A stretch of DNA of 64,000 nucleotides from Bacillota bacterium (GTDB taxonomy: Bacteria > Bacillota > Bacilli > Paenibacillales > UBA4045), in assembly GCA_023441055.1 (NCBI GenBank), contig JAEZQY010000053.1, positions 62,001 to 126,000 of the forward strand. The letters run 5' to 3'. This document shows positions 37,745 through 46,707 of the stretch, one piece after another (the first letter of the stretch is position 1; each line of letters starts with the position of its first letter). The notes under the pieces are model-generated. The model did no database searches. It was not told where the DNA came from and saw only the letters and a program-made list of their open reading frames with translations. The position numbers were made by a program, and so were the translations under genes.

Positions 37745-37891
37745 GCCCCCGACCTAACGGCGATCCCAGCCACAATTACCTGCCAAACGCATACGCGCAT
37801 CCTTCTCCCAACTAACGATCACTCAACGCCAATTCAGCACTCAACTACAATTGGTTATTCAGAGCTGCCATCCATTCTGGGCACGCCAACG

Positions 37892-37920
37892 AAAAAACAG
37901 CCCTCTTCGCGAAGGCTGCC
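37892..37920 (-). terminator. Rho-independent terminator after nikR
   Basis: On the minus strand CAGCC pairs with GGGCTG around a short loop containing TTCGCGAA, followed by TTTTTT, starting 14 bp past the nikR stop codon. Confidence 0.75.
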
Positions 37921-37933
37921 CGGCATATCCTTG

Positions 37934-38413
37934 TTACTCTCTATGTTCATGCTTCCTCGTATCATGATGATGCCTCGTATGATCATGCTGCCCATGCACT
38001 TCCGAGTGCGTCACCGACAGCTCCGCGTACAGCACACCCTTCATCACCTGGATGCGCTGATGGAGCTCCCTCAATCGGTGCAGAACTCCACGCACAATGA
38101 TGACCTCCAGGCACTGATCATGATTCAAGTGCGTATGCACATTCGAGACAATATCATGATGATAATCATGCTGGATCTCGGTCAGCACCATCGGCAGCTC
38201 GCTTGTATGATGATCATAGACGAGCACTATCGTGCCCGCCACATGCTCATCCCCGCGCATGCGCGACGGCTCCAGCATCGCCCTGCGCGCCAGGTCTCTT
38301 ATTGCCTCAGACCGATTCGTATAGCCCTGCTCCTCGAGATATTGATCGAACTGATCGATCAGCGTCGCTGGGAACGATACACCGAACCGTACCAATTCAT
38401 CCTTATCATTCAC
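37934..38413 (-). CDS. nikR: Nickel-responsive regulator NikR
   Basis: Ribbon-helix-helix repressor of 159 residues. The N-terminal domain LVRFGVSFPATLIDQFDQYL and TNRSEAIRDLARRAM binds DNA. The ACT-like C-terminal domain carries the nickel ligands in the order His, His-x-His, Cys (HHDIVSNVHTHLNHDQCLEV). Beyond the usual end near residue 137 there is a His-rich tail (HGQHDHTRHHHDTRKHEH) that could bind extra metal. It lies upstream of the transporter genes with its own terminator between, so it probably acts in trans at their promoter. It starts 51 bp after the GH3 gene. Confidence 0.92.
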   Translation of the reverse strand: MNDKDELVRFGVSFPATLIDQFDQYLEEQGYTNRSEAIRDLARRAMLEPSRMRGDEHVAGTIVLVYDHHTSELPMVLTEIQHDYHHDIVSNVHTHLNHDQCLEVIIVRGVLHRLRELHQRIQVMKGVLYAELSVTHSEVHGQHDHTRHHHDTRKHEHRE

Positions 38414-38464
38414 ACAATCACCTTCTACTCTCTGTATCTACTTCATGACGTTCCACTCTAGCAT

Positions 38465-40891
38465 CTACTGCTTGCCAACCAGCTTCCTCAGCCCGCGCCA
38501 TATCCGGCCATTCAAGATTTCGATCAGACTGTCCGTCATGCGTGGTGTCACCTTACCGAAGCTGAGCATCGTCAGATTGCGCAGCGGCTGCTCACGCACG
38601 AATGCCTGCATCACACCGACCGTCTGCGCATCCTTGCTAGACACCTGGCGCCGCACCTCCCGCATGATCGCCCGATAGATACGCTTGCCCAAGACATGCG
38701 TCTGCAAATCCTCAATCGTAGAATTGCGATGGAAGTTCCCCTTGCCACTCGGCACCGCATGCTGAATCGAACGGCCATACAGCGCTTCGAACTCCTCCCG
38801 ACTGACCGCAGGCAGCTTGCTCAGCTCATAGTACGACGGCAATTCCGCCCGGCGGTCATTCAATCGCTCGTCGTACGCGGAGACAGCCTCGACCACGACC
38901 CGCTCCGACAGCCGGATATCCCGTGACGAAGCACCGATCAGAATCTCGAACTCCCCGCTCTCCACCTGCCAGTCCTGCAGCTCTACATTATAATACGCGA
39001 ACGCGCGCTTATCCAGCGTCAGCTCCACCACTGTAGATTCACCCGGCGCGAGGCTGACCTTCGCGAAGCCCTTCAGCTCCTTATCCGGCCGGAAGATCGA
39101 CGACTCCACATCCCGCACATACAGCTGCACGACCTCCTTGCCGAATCGATCACCCGCATTGCTCACCCGGCAGCGCACCTTCAGCTCATCAACATCCATC
39201 ATCTGCGTACAGCTCAGCTCCAGCTGAGCATACTCAAACCTCGTATAAGACAGCCCATGTCCAAAATAAAACAAACAATCCCGCTTCGCCGAATCGTAAT
39301 ACCGGTACCCGACATAGACGCTCTCCCGATACTCGACCGCGGTCGGCCCCATCGGGTACCAGGCGTTCGCCGCCGAATCGGACAGCGCCAGCGGGAACGT
39401 CTCCGCCAGCTTGCCGCTCGGATTCACATCTCCGAACACGATGTCCCACAGCGCGCTGCCCGAAGCCTGACCGGCCAGATACGTCTCGAGCACGGCCTTC
39501 GCCTCGCCCAGCCACGGCATCTGTACAGGCGCGCCGTTGCAGAGCGCTAGCACAATATTCGGGTTATGCCGGGCCACCTGGCGGATCAGCTCATGATGGG
39601 CTTCGGGCATCTCCAGATGGGTGCGATCGAACCCTTCCGCCTCATCGACATCCGGCAGGCCGGCCATAATGACAACGACATCCACCGCACGCGCCACAGC
39701 GCAGGCTTCATCGATCAGCTGCTGATTCGGCTCAGACACGCGCGCCTGATAGCCCTTGGCATACTGAATCTCCAGCCCAGCCTGGCTCGAGGCGCGCTCC
39801 CGCAGCGCGTCCAGCGCCGTATCGAGCCGGATTGGATTCACCTGCGAGCTGCCTGCGCCCTGATAGCGTGGAATCTTCGCGAACTCGCCGATCAGACCCA
39901 ACTTCACCGCGCTGGCGAGCGGGAGAATCGCAGCCTCATTCTTCAGCAGCACCATGCTGTCCGCAGCGGCCCGGCGCGCCAGCTGATGATGCGCCTCTAC
40001 GTCATAGCGATAGCCCTCCCGGCGGCTGGCCCTATGCTTCAGGATCAGCTCGATCACTCGGCCAGCCGAAGCATCCAGCTCCGCCTTATCCAGCTCCCCT
40101 GACTGGACAGCTTCAACCAGCTGCTGATCGGTATAGCCGAAGGAAGTCGGCATCTCCAGATCGAGGCCTGTCCGCAGCCCCTGCACGCGATCATTCACAG
40201 CGCCCCAGTCCGACACAGCCAGACCGCCGAAGCCCCACTCGCCGCGGAGTATCGTCCGCATGAGATGCTCGCTCTCGCCTGCATAGCTGCCGTCCACTTG
40301 ATTGTAGGCCGTCATGACCGTCCATGGCTTCGCCTGCTGAATCGCCCTCTCGAAGCCAGCGAGATAAATTTCCCGCAGCGCTCGTTCATCGACAAGCGCA
40401 TCGATCGTCAGTCGCCGATACTCCTGATTGTTGACCGCGAAGTGCTTGAGCGAGGTGCCCACACCCTGCGACTGCACGCCGTCAATGAACGCAGCGGCGA
40501 TCTCGCCTGCAACATACGGATCCTCCGAGAAGTACTCGAAATTCCGTCCGCACAGCGGCGAGCGCTTAATATTGATGCCAGGGCCGAGCAGCACCGCTAC
40601 GCCCTCCTGCTGACATTCCTCCCCCAACGCCACGCCAATCTCCCGCACAAGCTCACGGTCCCAGGTTGCGGCAAGTCCGACCGCTGTCGGAAAGCATGTC
40701 GCCGGCACACTCTGATCAATCGCGTGACCATCCGCTTGTCTGCGCAAGCCATGCGGCCCATCCGTCACCATAATGGAGGGCAATCCCAGACGCTCCACGC
40801 CCTTCAGCATCCACCAGCTCTGCCCGGAGCACAGCCCTGCCTTCTCCTCCAGCGTCAACCGCGCTAGGATCTCATTCACCGCTTGCTTCAT
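38465..40891 (-). CDS. GH3 beta-glucosidase
   Basis: Cytoplasmic GH3 enzyme of 808 residues. The barrel starts with IMVTDGPHGLRRQ. The nucleophile Asp lies in LAVSDWGAVNDR, and KHFAVNNQEYRR and MTAYNQVDGSYAGE line the active site. The alpha/beta sandwich, a fibronectin III-like domain (CRVSNAGDRFGKEVVQLYV) and a C-terminal tail of about 90 residues (PLRNLTMLSFGKVTPRM) complete the BglB layout. It is third in an operon after a GPH symporter and a GH13 enzyme and likely releases glucose or another sugar from an imported beta-glycoside. Confidence 0.88.
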   Translation of the reverse strand: MKQAVNEILARLTLEEKAGLCSGQSWWMLKGVERLGLPSIMVTDGPHGLRRQADGHAIDQSVPATCFPTAVGLAATWDRELVREIGVALGEECQQEGVAVLLGPGINIKRSPLCGRNFEYFSEDPYVAGEIAAAFIDGVQSQGVGTSLKHFAVNNQEYRRLTIDALVDERALREIYLAGFERAIQQAKPWTVMTAYNQVDGSYAGESEHLMRTILRGEWGFGGLAVSDWGAVNDRVQGLRTGLDLEMPTSFGYTDQQLVEAVQSGELDKAELDASAGRVIELILKHRASRREGYRYDVEAHHQLARRAAADSMVLLKNEAAILPLASAVKLGLIGEFAKIPRYQGAGSSQVNPIRLDTALDALRERASSQAGLEIQYAKGYQARVSEPNQQLIDEACAVARAVDVVVIMAGLPDVDEAEGFDRTHLEMPEAHHELIRQVARHNPNIVLALCNGAPVQMPWLGEAKAVLETYLAGQASGSALWDIVFGDVNPSGKLAETFPLALSDSAANAWYPMGPTAVEYRESVYVGYRYYDSAKRDCLFYFGHGLSYTRFEYAQLELSCTQMMDVDELKVRCRVSNAGDRFGKEVVQLYVRDVESSIFRPDKELKGFAKVSLAPGESTVVELTLDKRAFAYYNVELQDWQVESGEFEILIGASSRDIRLSERVVVEAVSAYDERLNDRRAELPSYYELSKLPAVSREEFEALYGRSIQHAVPSGKGNFHRNSTIEDLQTHVLGKRIYRAIMREVRRQVSSKDAQTVGVMQAFVREQPLRNLTMLSFGKVTPRMTDSLIEILNGRIWRGLRKLVGKQ

Positions 40892-40917
40892 GCCTCAACG
40901 CCTCCAGCAGCTGATGA

Positions 40918-42813
40918 TCAGCCTCGATATAATGTTGCTTCATACGCTCGCAACGAATCGGCCGGAGCGTCGTAATTCCCCATTACACGTTCATAGCCCC
41001 GTACAGACATAGGCCGCCGCTGTACATGCGCAGTCAGATTCAGCTCCACATAATACCGCTGACTGCCTAATTGCCTGTAATAAGCGAATACGTCCCTGCG
41101 CTTATTCGCGGCCGGCTGGAAGTCGCCATAGATCAGCGTCTCATCCGACTTGCGCAGCGCGATCAGCCGCTTATAGAAGTGCCAGATAGAGTCTTCGTCA
41201 TGGATTGCAGTCTGCGCATTGCACTGCTTATAATCCTCACTCACCTTGATCCAAGGCGTGCCGGTCGTAAATCCGCCATTGTCCGCCGCGCTCCACTGCA
41301 TCGGTGTCCGCGCATGATCCCGGCTGCCGCTGATTACCTTGCGCAGCGCGGCCTCCTTCCCCACCTGCGGCAGCAACTCCATATACAGGTTAATGCTCTC
41401 CACATCCCGGAACTCGCTGATATCGTGCCACTCCACATTGATCATCCCCAGCTCTTGTCCCTGGTAGATGAACGGTGTGCCCTTCAGCGTAAGCTGCAGC
41501 ATAGCTAACAGCTTACCAAGCATGGCGCGATACTGAGGATCCGGATTAACCTTGGACAGCATGCGTGGATTATCATGATTGTCGTAGAACAGCGTCATCC
41601 AGCAATACTTGCCATAATGCAGCATCCAGTCCGTATAATAAGCCTTCATCGCGTTCAGATCATAGCGATAATCATCGAACCTGACCTTGCCCGGGGTCTC
41701 CAGATGGTCGAAGGAGAACACCATATCCAGCTCCTTGCGCGACTCTGCTGTTAGCAGCTTGCTGATCTCGATCCCCACACCAGGCGTCTCGCCGACGGTC
41801 ACTGCTCCATAGCGATCGAACGTCTCGCGCCGCATCTCCTGCAGATACGCATGCAGACGCGGTCCATGGAAGTAATGCTCAATCCCGTAATAGCCCATCA
41901 TCTGTCCGATGCTCGGATTGCCCTCCGGCAACGCCGGATCCTTGGAGATATAATTGATGACATCAAGCCGGAAGCCGTCGACGCCCTTGTCCAGCCACCA
42001 GTTGATCATCCTGTAGATATCCGCCCGCATCCGTTCATTGTCCCAGTTCAGATCCATCTGCTTCTTCGAGAACAAGTGCAGAGCCCACTCGTCATGCTGC
42101 TCATAATAATTCCACGCCGAGCCGCTGAAGAAGGACGTCCAGTTCGTCGGCGGCTTCGCATCAACAGACTTCTTCCATAGATAGTAGTCCTTATACGGCG
42201 AATCCGGCTCATGCAGCGCATGCTGAAACCATTCATGCTCATCCGAAGTGTGGTTCACCACAAGATCCATGATCAGCTTCATCCCGCGCTGATGCGCCTG
42301 CTCCAGCAAGCGGTCGAAGTCCGCCATCGTCCCGAACTCCGCCATAATCTGATAATAATCACGAATATCATAGCCGTTATCGTCATTGGGCGAATCATAG
42401 ATGGGAGACAGCCAGATCGTATCGATGCCTAACTCCTGCAGATAATCGAGCTTCTCCAGAATACCTGCCAGATCTCCGATCCCGTCACCATTGGCATCCT
42501 TGAAGCTGCGCGGATAGATCTGGTACACGATCGCCTCCTTCCACCATGCTCGCGTAATTTCGGATGGCTCTGCATGATCCGTGATCTCTGCTGCATTCAG
42601 CAGCTTCAGGAAGGTGTCCGCGAAGCCCTCGCCGAGCATGCCCTTGAGCAGCTTGCCCATCGTTCCGAGCGTCAGATTGCCGACGATCGGATTGGTGATC
42701 CAGTACTCGCTGCGGCCGAGTTGACGTATTATTTTGAAGATGATGTCGTGTCCGATTGGGTGCTTGTAGATGTCCTTCATCTTGCTGCTCAGCGTCAGCC
42801 GTTGATTAACCAT
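40918..42813 (-). CDS. GH13 alpha-glucosidase with a GH3-tail-like N-terminus
   Basis: Alpha-amylase-family enzyme of 631 residues, nearest to oligo-1,6-glucosidases. The barrel begins at about residue 89 (WWKEAIVYQIYPRSFKDANG). The catalytic triad is in DGFRLDVINY (nucleophile Asp), TVGETPGV (acid/base Glu) and FYDNHDNPR (Asp). Residues 1-85 are not part of normal GH13 enzymes. They contain LTLSSKMKDIYKHPIGHDII and NPIVGNLTLGTMGKL...LKLLN, the pattern of the C-terminal tail of GH3 enzymes, including the one encoded downstream. The start is secure: GAGGTGGAG precedes the ATG, which overlaps the symporter stop. Confidence 0.87.
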   Translation of the reverse strand: MVNQRLTLSSKMKDIYKHPIGHDIIFKIIRQLGRSEYWITNPIVGNLTLGTMGKLLKGMLGEGFADTFLKLLNAAEITDHAEPSEITRAWWKEAIVYQIYPRSFKDANGDGIGDLAGILEKLDYLQELGIDTIWLSPIYDSPNDDNGYDIRDYYQIMAEFGTMADFDRLLEQAHQRGMKLIMDLVVNHTSDEHEWFQHALHEPDSPYKDYYLWKKSVDAKPPTNWTSFFSGSAWNYYEQHDEWALHLFSKKQMDLNWDNERMRADIYRMINWWLDKGVDGFRLDVINYISKDPALPEGNPSIGQMMGYYGIEHYFHGPRLHAYLQEMRRETFDRYGAVTVGETPGVGIEISKLLTAESRKELDMVFSFDHLETPGKVRFDDYRYDLNAMKAYYTDWMLHYGKYCWMTLFYDNHDNPRMLSKVNPDPQYRAMLGKLLAMLQLTLKGTPFIYQGQELGMINVEWHDISEFRDVESINLYMELLPQVGKEAALRKVISGSRDHARTPMQWSAADNGGFTTGTPWIKVSEDYKQCNAQTAIHDEDSIWHFYKRLIALRKSDETLIYGDFQPAANKRRDVFAYYRQLGSQRYYVELNLTAHVQRRPMSVRGYERVMGNYDAPADSLRAYEATLYRG

Positions 42814-44143
42814 GCTGCTCCACCTCGCTCCGCTTCAGATTCGCTTCCATATACACAGCCACCGCACGCTCATCGAGCCGGTAGAAGTACATCGCGATCA
42901 GCATGCCGACATACCCGATCGCAGGCACCAGCGTCAGGATGATCCAGATGCCCTCCAGCGCCGATTCCGTCTGATGGCTGGACTGCTCGACATAGCCGAA
43001 GTAGCTCATCAGCGTGAGCACCAGCGTAGCGGCCAGCGCCCCAGTCAGCTTCGTTACGAGCGTCTGCAGAGAGAAGGCGATCCCGACGGCTCGTTCACCG
43101 TTGACCGCGGCGCCGTATTCGATGCAATCCGCCGTGAACATCCCGTAGATCAGCAGCGGAATCTGCATGACCATCACGCGCACGGTGGACAGCGCCAGGA
43201 ACAGCCCGAAGCTCTCATAGCCGGCGAAGTATTGCAGGATCGACAGCGCGATCGCGAGCAGACAGCTGTAGATGGTCAGTCGCTTCTTGCCAAGCTTCTG
43301 GATCATGGCGGGCAGCAGCGGCGCGATAAGAATAACCGGCAGGATCGTGGTCGCTAGAATAATCGTCAGCAGCCCCTCGTCTCCTAAGTTGGAGTTCGCG
43401 AAGTAAACGGCTACAATTTGCAGCGTATTCGTGCCGTTAATGGCCAGATAGCCTGCATAGAAGATCAGCAGATACTTATTCTTGAACAGGTAGAGGAACA
43501 ACCTCACGAACGAGAGCTGCTCACTGCTGCGGTGCACAATCCGCTCCTTGGCGGTGAAGCTGAGCGGCACCATGACGAGGAAGGCGACCAGGCAATATAC
43601 GCCAACCGCGCCCTGCCAGCCGAGCATTCCCTTCATGCTCATGAACGCAGCCGATGTGATTGCCGCTATAGCAGCTGCCACCCTTCCATAAGCCTGCAGC
43701 TTGTCGCGCTCGTAGAGATTGCTCGTCATCACGGTTGACAAGGAGAAGATCGGAGAGTCTGAAACCGTATACATCATATCCCACAGCAGATAGGTCGCAT
43801 AAGCGTAGATCAGCTTAGTCGTATAGCTTGCATCCAGCTCGACGAACAGCAGGAAGGTCGATAATGGCACCAGAATCGTCGCCGCTCGGATCCAGGGCAG
43901 GTACTTGCCGCGCTTGAAGTTGCACTTGTCGACAATTGCCCCCATAATCGGGTCGTTAATCGCATCCCAGAGGCGGGCTACCAGCAGCATCAAGGTTGTA
44001 GCGCCGAGGGTAAGCCCCACATACTCCGTGTAGAAGTAGACGAGGAACTGCAGCTGCAGCACATAGATCATGTTCTGTCCGAGGAAGAATCCGCCGTAGG
44101 ACAGCCGCTCCGACTTCGCGGTTTGCAAGGTTGGCCGAATCAA
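42806..44143 (-). CDS. GPH-family sugar:cation symporter
   Basis: Membrane transporter of about 445 residues with twelve predicted helices. LSYGGFFLGQNMIY and ARLWDAINDPIMGAIVDKCN are typical of the glycoside-pentoside-hexuronide family (MelB/XynB-like), as is DCIEYGAAVNGERAVGIAFS. It would bring in the di- or oligosaccharide cleaved by the two following glycosidases. I prefer the TTG at 44141-44143, nine bases after GGAG; a TTG five codons earlier has no binding site. It is the first gene of the operon. Confidence 0.85.
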   Translation of the reverse strand: MIRPTLQTAKSERLSYGGFFLGQNMIYVLQLQFLVYFYTEYVGLTLGATTLMLLVARLWDAINDPIMGAIVDKCNFKRGKYLPWIRAATILVPLSTFLLFVELDASYTTKLIYAYATYLLWDMMYTVSDSPIFSLSTVMTSNLYERDKLQAYGRVAAAIAAITSAAFMSMKGMLGWQGAVGVYCLVAFLVMVPLSFTAKERIVHRSSEQLSFVRLFLYLFKNKYLLIFYAGYLAINGTNTLQIVAVYFANSNLGDEGLLTIILATTILPVILIAPLLPAMIQKLGKKRLTIYSCLLAIALSILQYFAGYESFGLFLALSTVRVMVMQIPLLIYGMFTADCIEYGAAVNGERAVGIAFSLQTLVTKLTGALAATLVLTLMSYFGYVEQSSHQTESALEGIWIILTLVPAIGYVGMLIAMYFYRLDERAVAVYMEANLKRSEVEQHG

Positions 44144-44240
44144 TGGATCACGCTCCAATACCGGGTAGTGAACAGCATGTTATGCAAGATTCGACAAAAT
44201 TGGCGCATTCTCCTTCCCTGCAACACAAGTCGATACAGGG

Positions 44241-45380
44241 TCACTTCACCTCAATGTCGTCCACACCAAGATCAATCAATATCCGACCTGCCTCCACCCT
44301 CGTTAACTGCGTGAAGTCCAGTGTCCCCGCACGATCAGCATCATGCGCTTGAATCGCTGCAATCTGGCTATTGGTCGCCGGTTGATGGCGAATCAGCCGG
44401 TCCATATTCTCGTACGCCACCTTCCTAACAAGTGCGGGATCATCAATCGCGTCAATCCAGCGATACATCCCTTCAATGGCCACTTCCTCACTCCCCAAGC
44501 CATAGCCCGAATCCGTACTGAGCATGAATCGATCCGGATACTTCTCCATCACGGATATGTAGGATGCCATCTCTCGATCATCGTAACTGTTCACCGTCGT
44601 GAATCCCGCGAATATATCCATATAGAGATTCGGGTGCTCCTCTAACAACCGCTCGACATTACCTGCCTGATTATAGGCATTCGCATGAGCGAAGATGAAC
44701 GTCGTATCTGGATATGCCGTTAATGCATCCATCAGCTTCGTTACTGCATAACCATTGGGCGGATCAATATGCAGGAGAAGGGGAACCTCATATTCCGCGG
44801 ACAGCTCATAGAGCTGCGGCAGTATGCCGTCCATTGGATCCTCTGTCTTCCAAGCGACGTTAGCCAGCACTGGAGAATGTATTGAAGCAGCCGCAATCTC
44901 CCCGATCCCGAAGTAGCCCTTCTCTAGATTAATTCTAGCTGTCTCTAGACCAGATTCATCCAACAAATTAACGCCGGAGAAGAAGGGGATGAACCGCTCC
45001 GGATGCTCCTGATAGGCACGCCAAGCAATCGCGTCGGTCCTCATGGCAGACGGCTCTGAGACATCGCCGAAGAGCACAATCTGATCGACACTCGTTCGAT
45101 CCCATGTGCTGAGCATGGCGTTGTATCGTCTATCGCTGGCGCCGTGATTGTGAACATCGATTAGCCGCAAGTGACCATATTCATCCACTAACTCCTCCAG
45201 ACTCTTCACGCTTACCGTCTCCTGCTCCTCCATCTTACCTTCAGCTTCATTACTGGCAACTGGCTCAGCAGGTCCAACCGGCTCTTCCACGCCCTTCACT
45301 AACGTAAGAACAAGTAGGATAATCCCCAGAGTGGTAATGATCGCCAACATCCATCGTCTAACACTTCGTGCAGCGGGCAT
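44241..45380 (-). CDS. Membrane-anchored amidohydrolase-family protein
   Basis: Protein of 379 residues. Residues 10-32 form a signal anchor, and a Glu/Pro-rich linker leads to a TIM-barrel metal-dependent hydrolase. LRLIDVHNHGASD is the metal-binding start of the amidohydrolase-2 family, LLLHIDPPNG and FIFAHANAYNQ contribute further histidines, and FMLSTDSGYG the final Asp. The last 45 residues resemble an EF-hand-like motif (AHDADRAGTLDFTQLT). It should act outside the cell; the substrate is unknown. GGGAGAAGG precedes the ATG. Confidence 0.75.
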   Translation of the reverse strand: MPAARSVRRWMLAIITTLGIILLVLTLVKGVEEPVGPAEPVASNEAEGKMEEQETVSVKSLEELVDEYGHLRLIDVHNHGASDRRYNAMLSTWDRTSVDQIVLFGDVSEPSAMRTDAIAWRAYQEHPERFIPFFSGVNLLDESGLETARINLEKGYFGIGEIAAASIHSPVLANVAWKTEDPMDGILPQLYELSAEYEVPLLLHIDPPNGYAVTKLMDALTAYPDTTFIFAHANAYNQAGNVERLLEEHPNLYMDIFAGFTTVNSYDDREMASYISVMEKYPDRFMLSTDSGYGLGSEEVAIEGMYRWIDAIDDPALVRKVAYENMDRLIRHQPATNSQIAAIQAHDADRAGTLDFTQLTRVEAGRILIDLGVDDIEVK

Positions 45381-45459
45381 ATGACCTTCTCCCTTCGATG
45401 ATCATTATTTAAAGATTCTTCCTGCACGCATTACTTTCCTCTATGAATATGAAATCTGC

Positions 45460-45465
45460 TATAAT
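45460..45465 (+). promoter_or_regulatory. -10 box of the benE-like/MFS operon
   Basis: A perfect TATAAT lies 64 bp before the GTG start. No good -35 hexamer is visible 16-18 bp upstream, so the call rests on the -10 only. Confidence 0.35.
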
Positions 45466-45528
45466 GAGTTACAATCTAGCATTCTAGTAACCGACAATTT
45501 CAACACAACAAGGAGAACCTACCACCAC

Positions 45529-46686
45529 GTGAACACGCAAAATACATCCGCAGGCCTCATGTCTGCACTCATGGCCTGTACGGGCGGGGCCATCATGGTC
45601 CTGAACACGGCCAATATAATGGGCATGCCGCGAGCCGAGCTGGTCGCTTGGCTATTCGTCGTCTACGCGCTCGGCGGCGCATTGAACCTATTCATGGCGC
45701 TGCGTTACAAGCTGCCATTCGCTGGTGCGCACTCGATTACTGCAATCGCATTCCTCAGCACAGCCGCAGCCTCCTACTCCTGGCCGGAGCTGACCGGCAG
45801 CTTCATTATGGCGGGCTGCATCATCGCACTTCTGGGCATGACAGGCGTGTTCCCGCTGCTGTTAAAGCATATTCCGCGACCATTCATCGATGCGATGCTG
45901 GCAGGTGTCATCCTGCACTTCGCAATCGATATCGTGCCCGCCTTCAAGGCATCACCGCTAATCGCTGGACTAGCCATCCTAGGCTACTTCATCACACCTC
46001 GGCTGTCTAAGGCCATACCGCCAATCGCCGGCGTGCTCGTGTTCGGTATCATCGGTCTATTGCTTGCCTATGACTTCCCGGAAGCGGCGCATGCGCCGTT
46101 CGAGCTGCCCGCCTTCCTGGCGCCAAGCTTCACAGTGAGCGGCTTCCTCGGCATCGCACTGCCGGTAGCCGTGCTCATCCTGAGCAATGATCTGACCGTC
46201 GGGCTGGCCTCGCTGAAGAAGAACGGCTACGAGCCGCCGGTGAACAAGACGATCGTCTTCTCTGGACTGGCAACCGCAGTCGCCGGACTACTCGGCGGTC
46301 ATTCCATCAATGTGGGTGGCATGATGAGCACCGTATGCAGCAGCGAAGAAGCCGGCCCGCGCGAGAAGCGCTACCTGGCCGGCGTTGTATCTAGCGTGCT
46401 GGTTATGCTGTTCGGACTATTCGCCTGGAAGGTCATCGTCTACTTAGCGATGCTGCCAGGTTACTTCATTACGGTCGTTACGGGATTATCACTGATCAGC
46501 GTGCTGATCGGCAGTCTGAAGAGCGCCTTCTCTGCAGTCGGCTATCGCTATTCTGTGCTGCTCGTATTCGTAATCGCCGTCTCGAACGTGAGCTTCCTCG
46601 GCATCTCTGCCCCGGTCTGGTCGCTCGTCATCGGTATGCTCGCAGCTAGGCTGTTGGGCGAGGGTAAGTCGGAGAGTGTGAACTAG
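45529..46686 (+). CDS. BenE-family permease
   Basis: Integral membrane protein of 385 residues with about eleven hydrophobic helices. It matches the benzoate/H+ symporter BenE family in NTANIMGMPRAELVAWLFVV, FAGAHSITAIAFLS and FGGHS-like LLGGHSINVGGMMSTVCSS. BenE relatives move aromatic acids or purine-like compounds; none can be chosen here. The GTG start lies 14 bases after AAGGAG, rather far, so an internal ATG (at Met12) is possible. It leads a two-gene plus-strand operon with the MFS transporter 21 bp downstream. Confidence 0.78.
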   Translation: MNTQNTSAGLMSALMACTGGAIMVLNTANIMGMPRAELVAWLFVVYALGGALNLFMALRYKLPFAGAHSITAIAFLSTAAASYSWPELTGSFIMAGCIIALLGMTGVFPLLLKHIPRPFIDAMLAGVILHFAIDIVPAFKASPLIAGLAILGYFITPRLSKAIPPIAGVLVFGIIGLLLAYDFPEAAHAPFELPAFLAPSFTVSGFLGIALPVAVLILSNDLTVGLASLKKNGYEPPVNKTIVFSGLATAVAGLLGGHSINVGGMMSTVCSSEEAGPREKRYLAGVVSSVLVMLFGLFAWKVIVYLAMLPGYFITVVTGLSLISVLIGSLKSAFSAVGYRYSVLLVFVIAVSNVSFLGISAPVWSLVIGMLAARLLGEGKSESVN

Positions 46687-46707
46687 ACATCTGGAGGCCA
46701 TGCAGCT

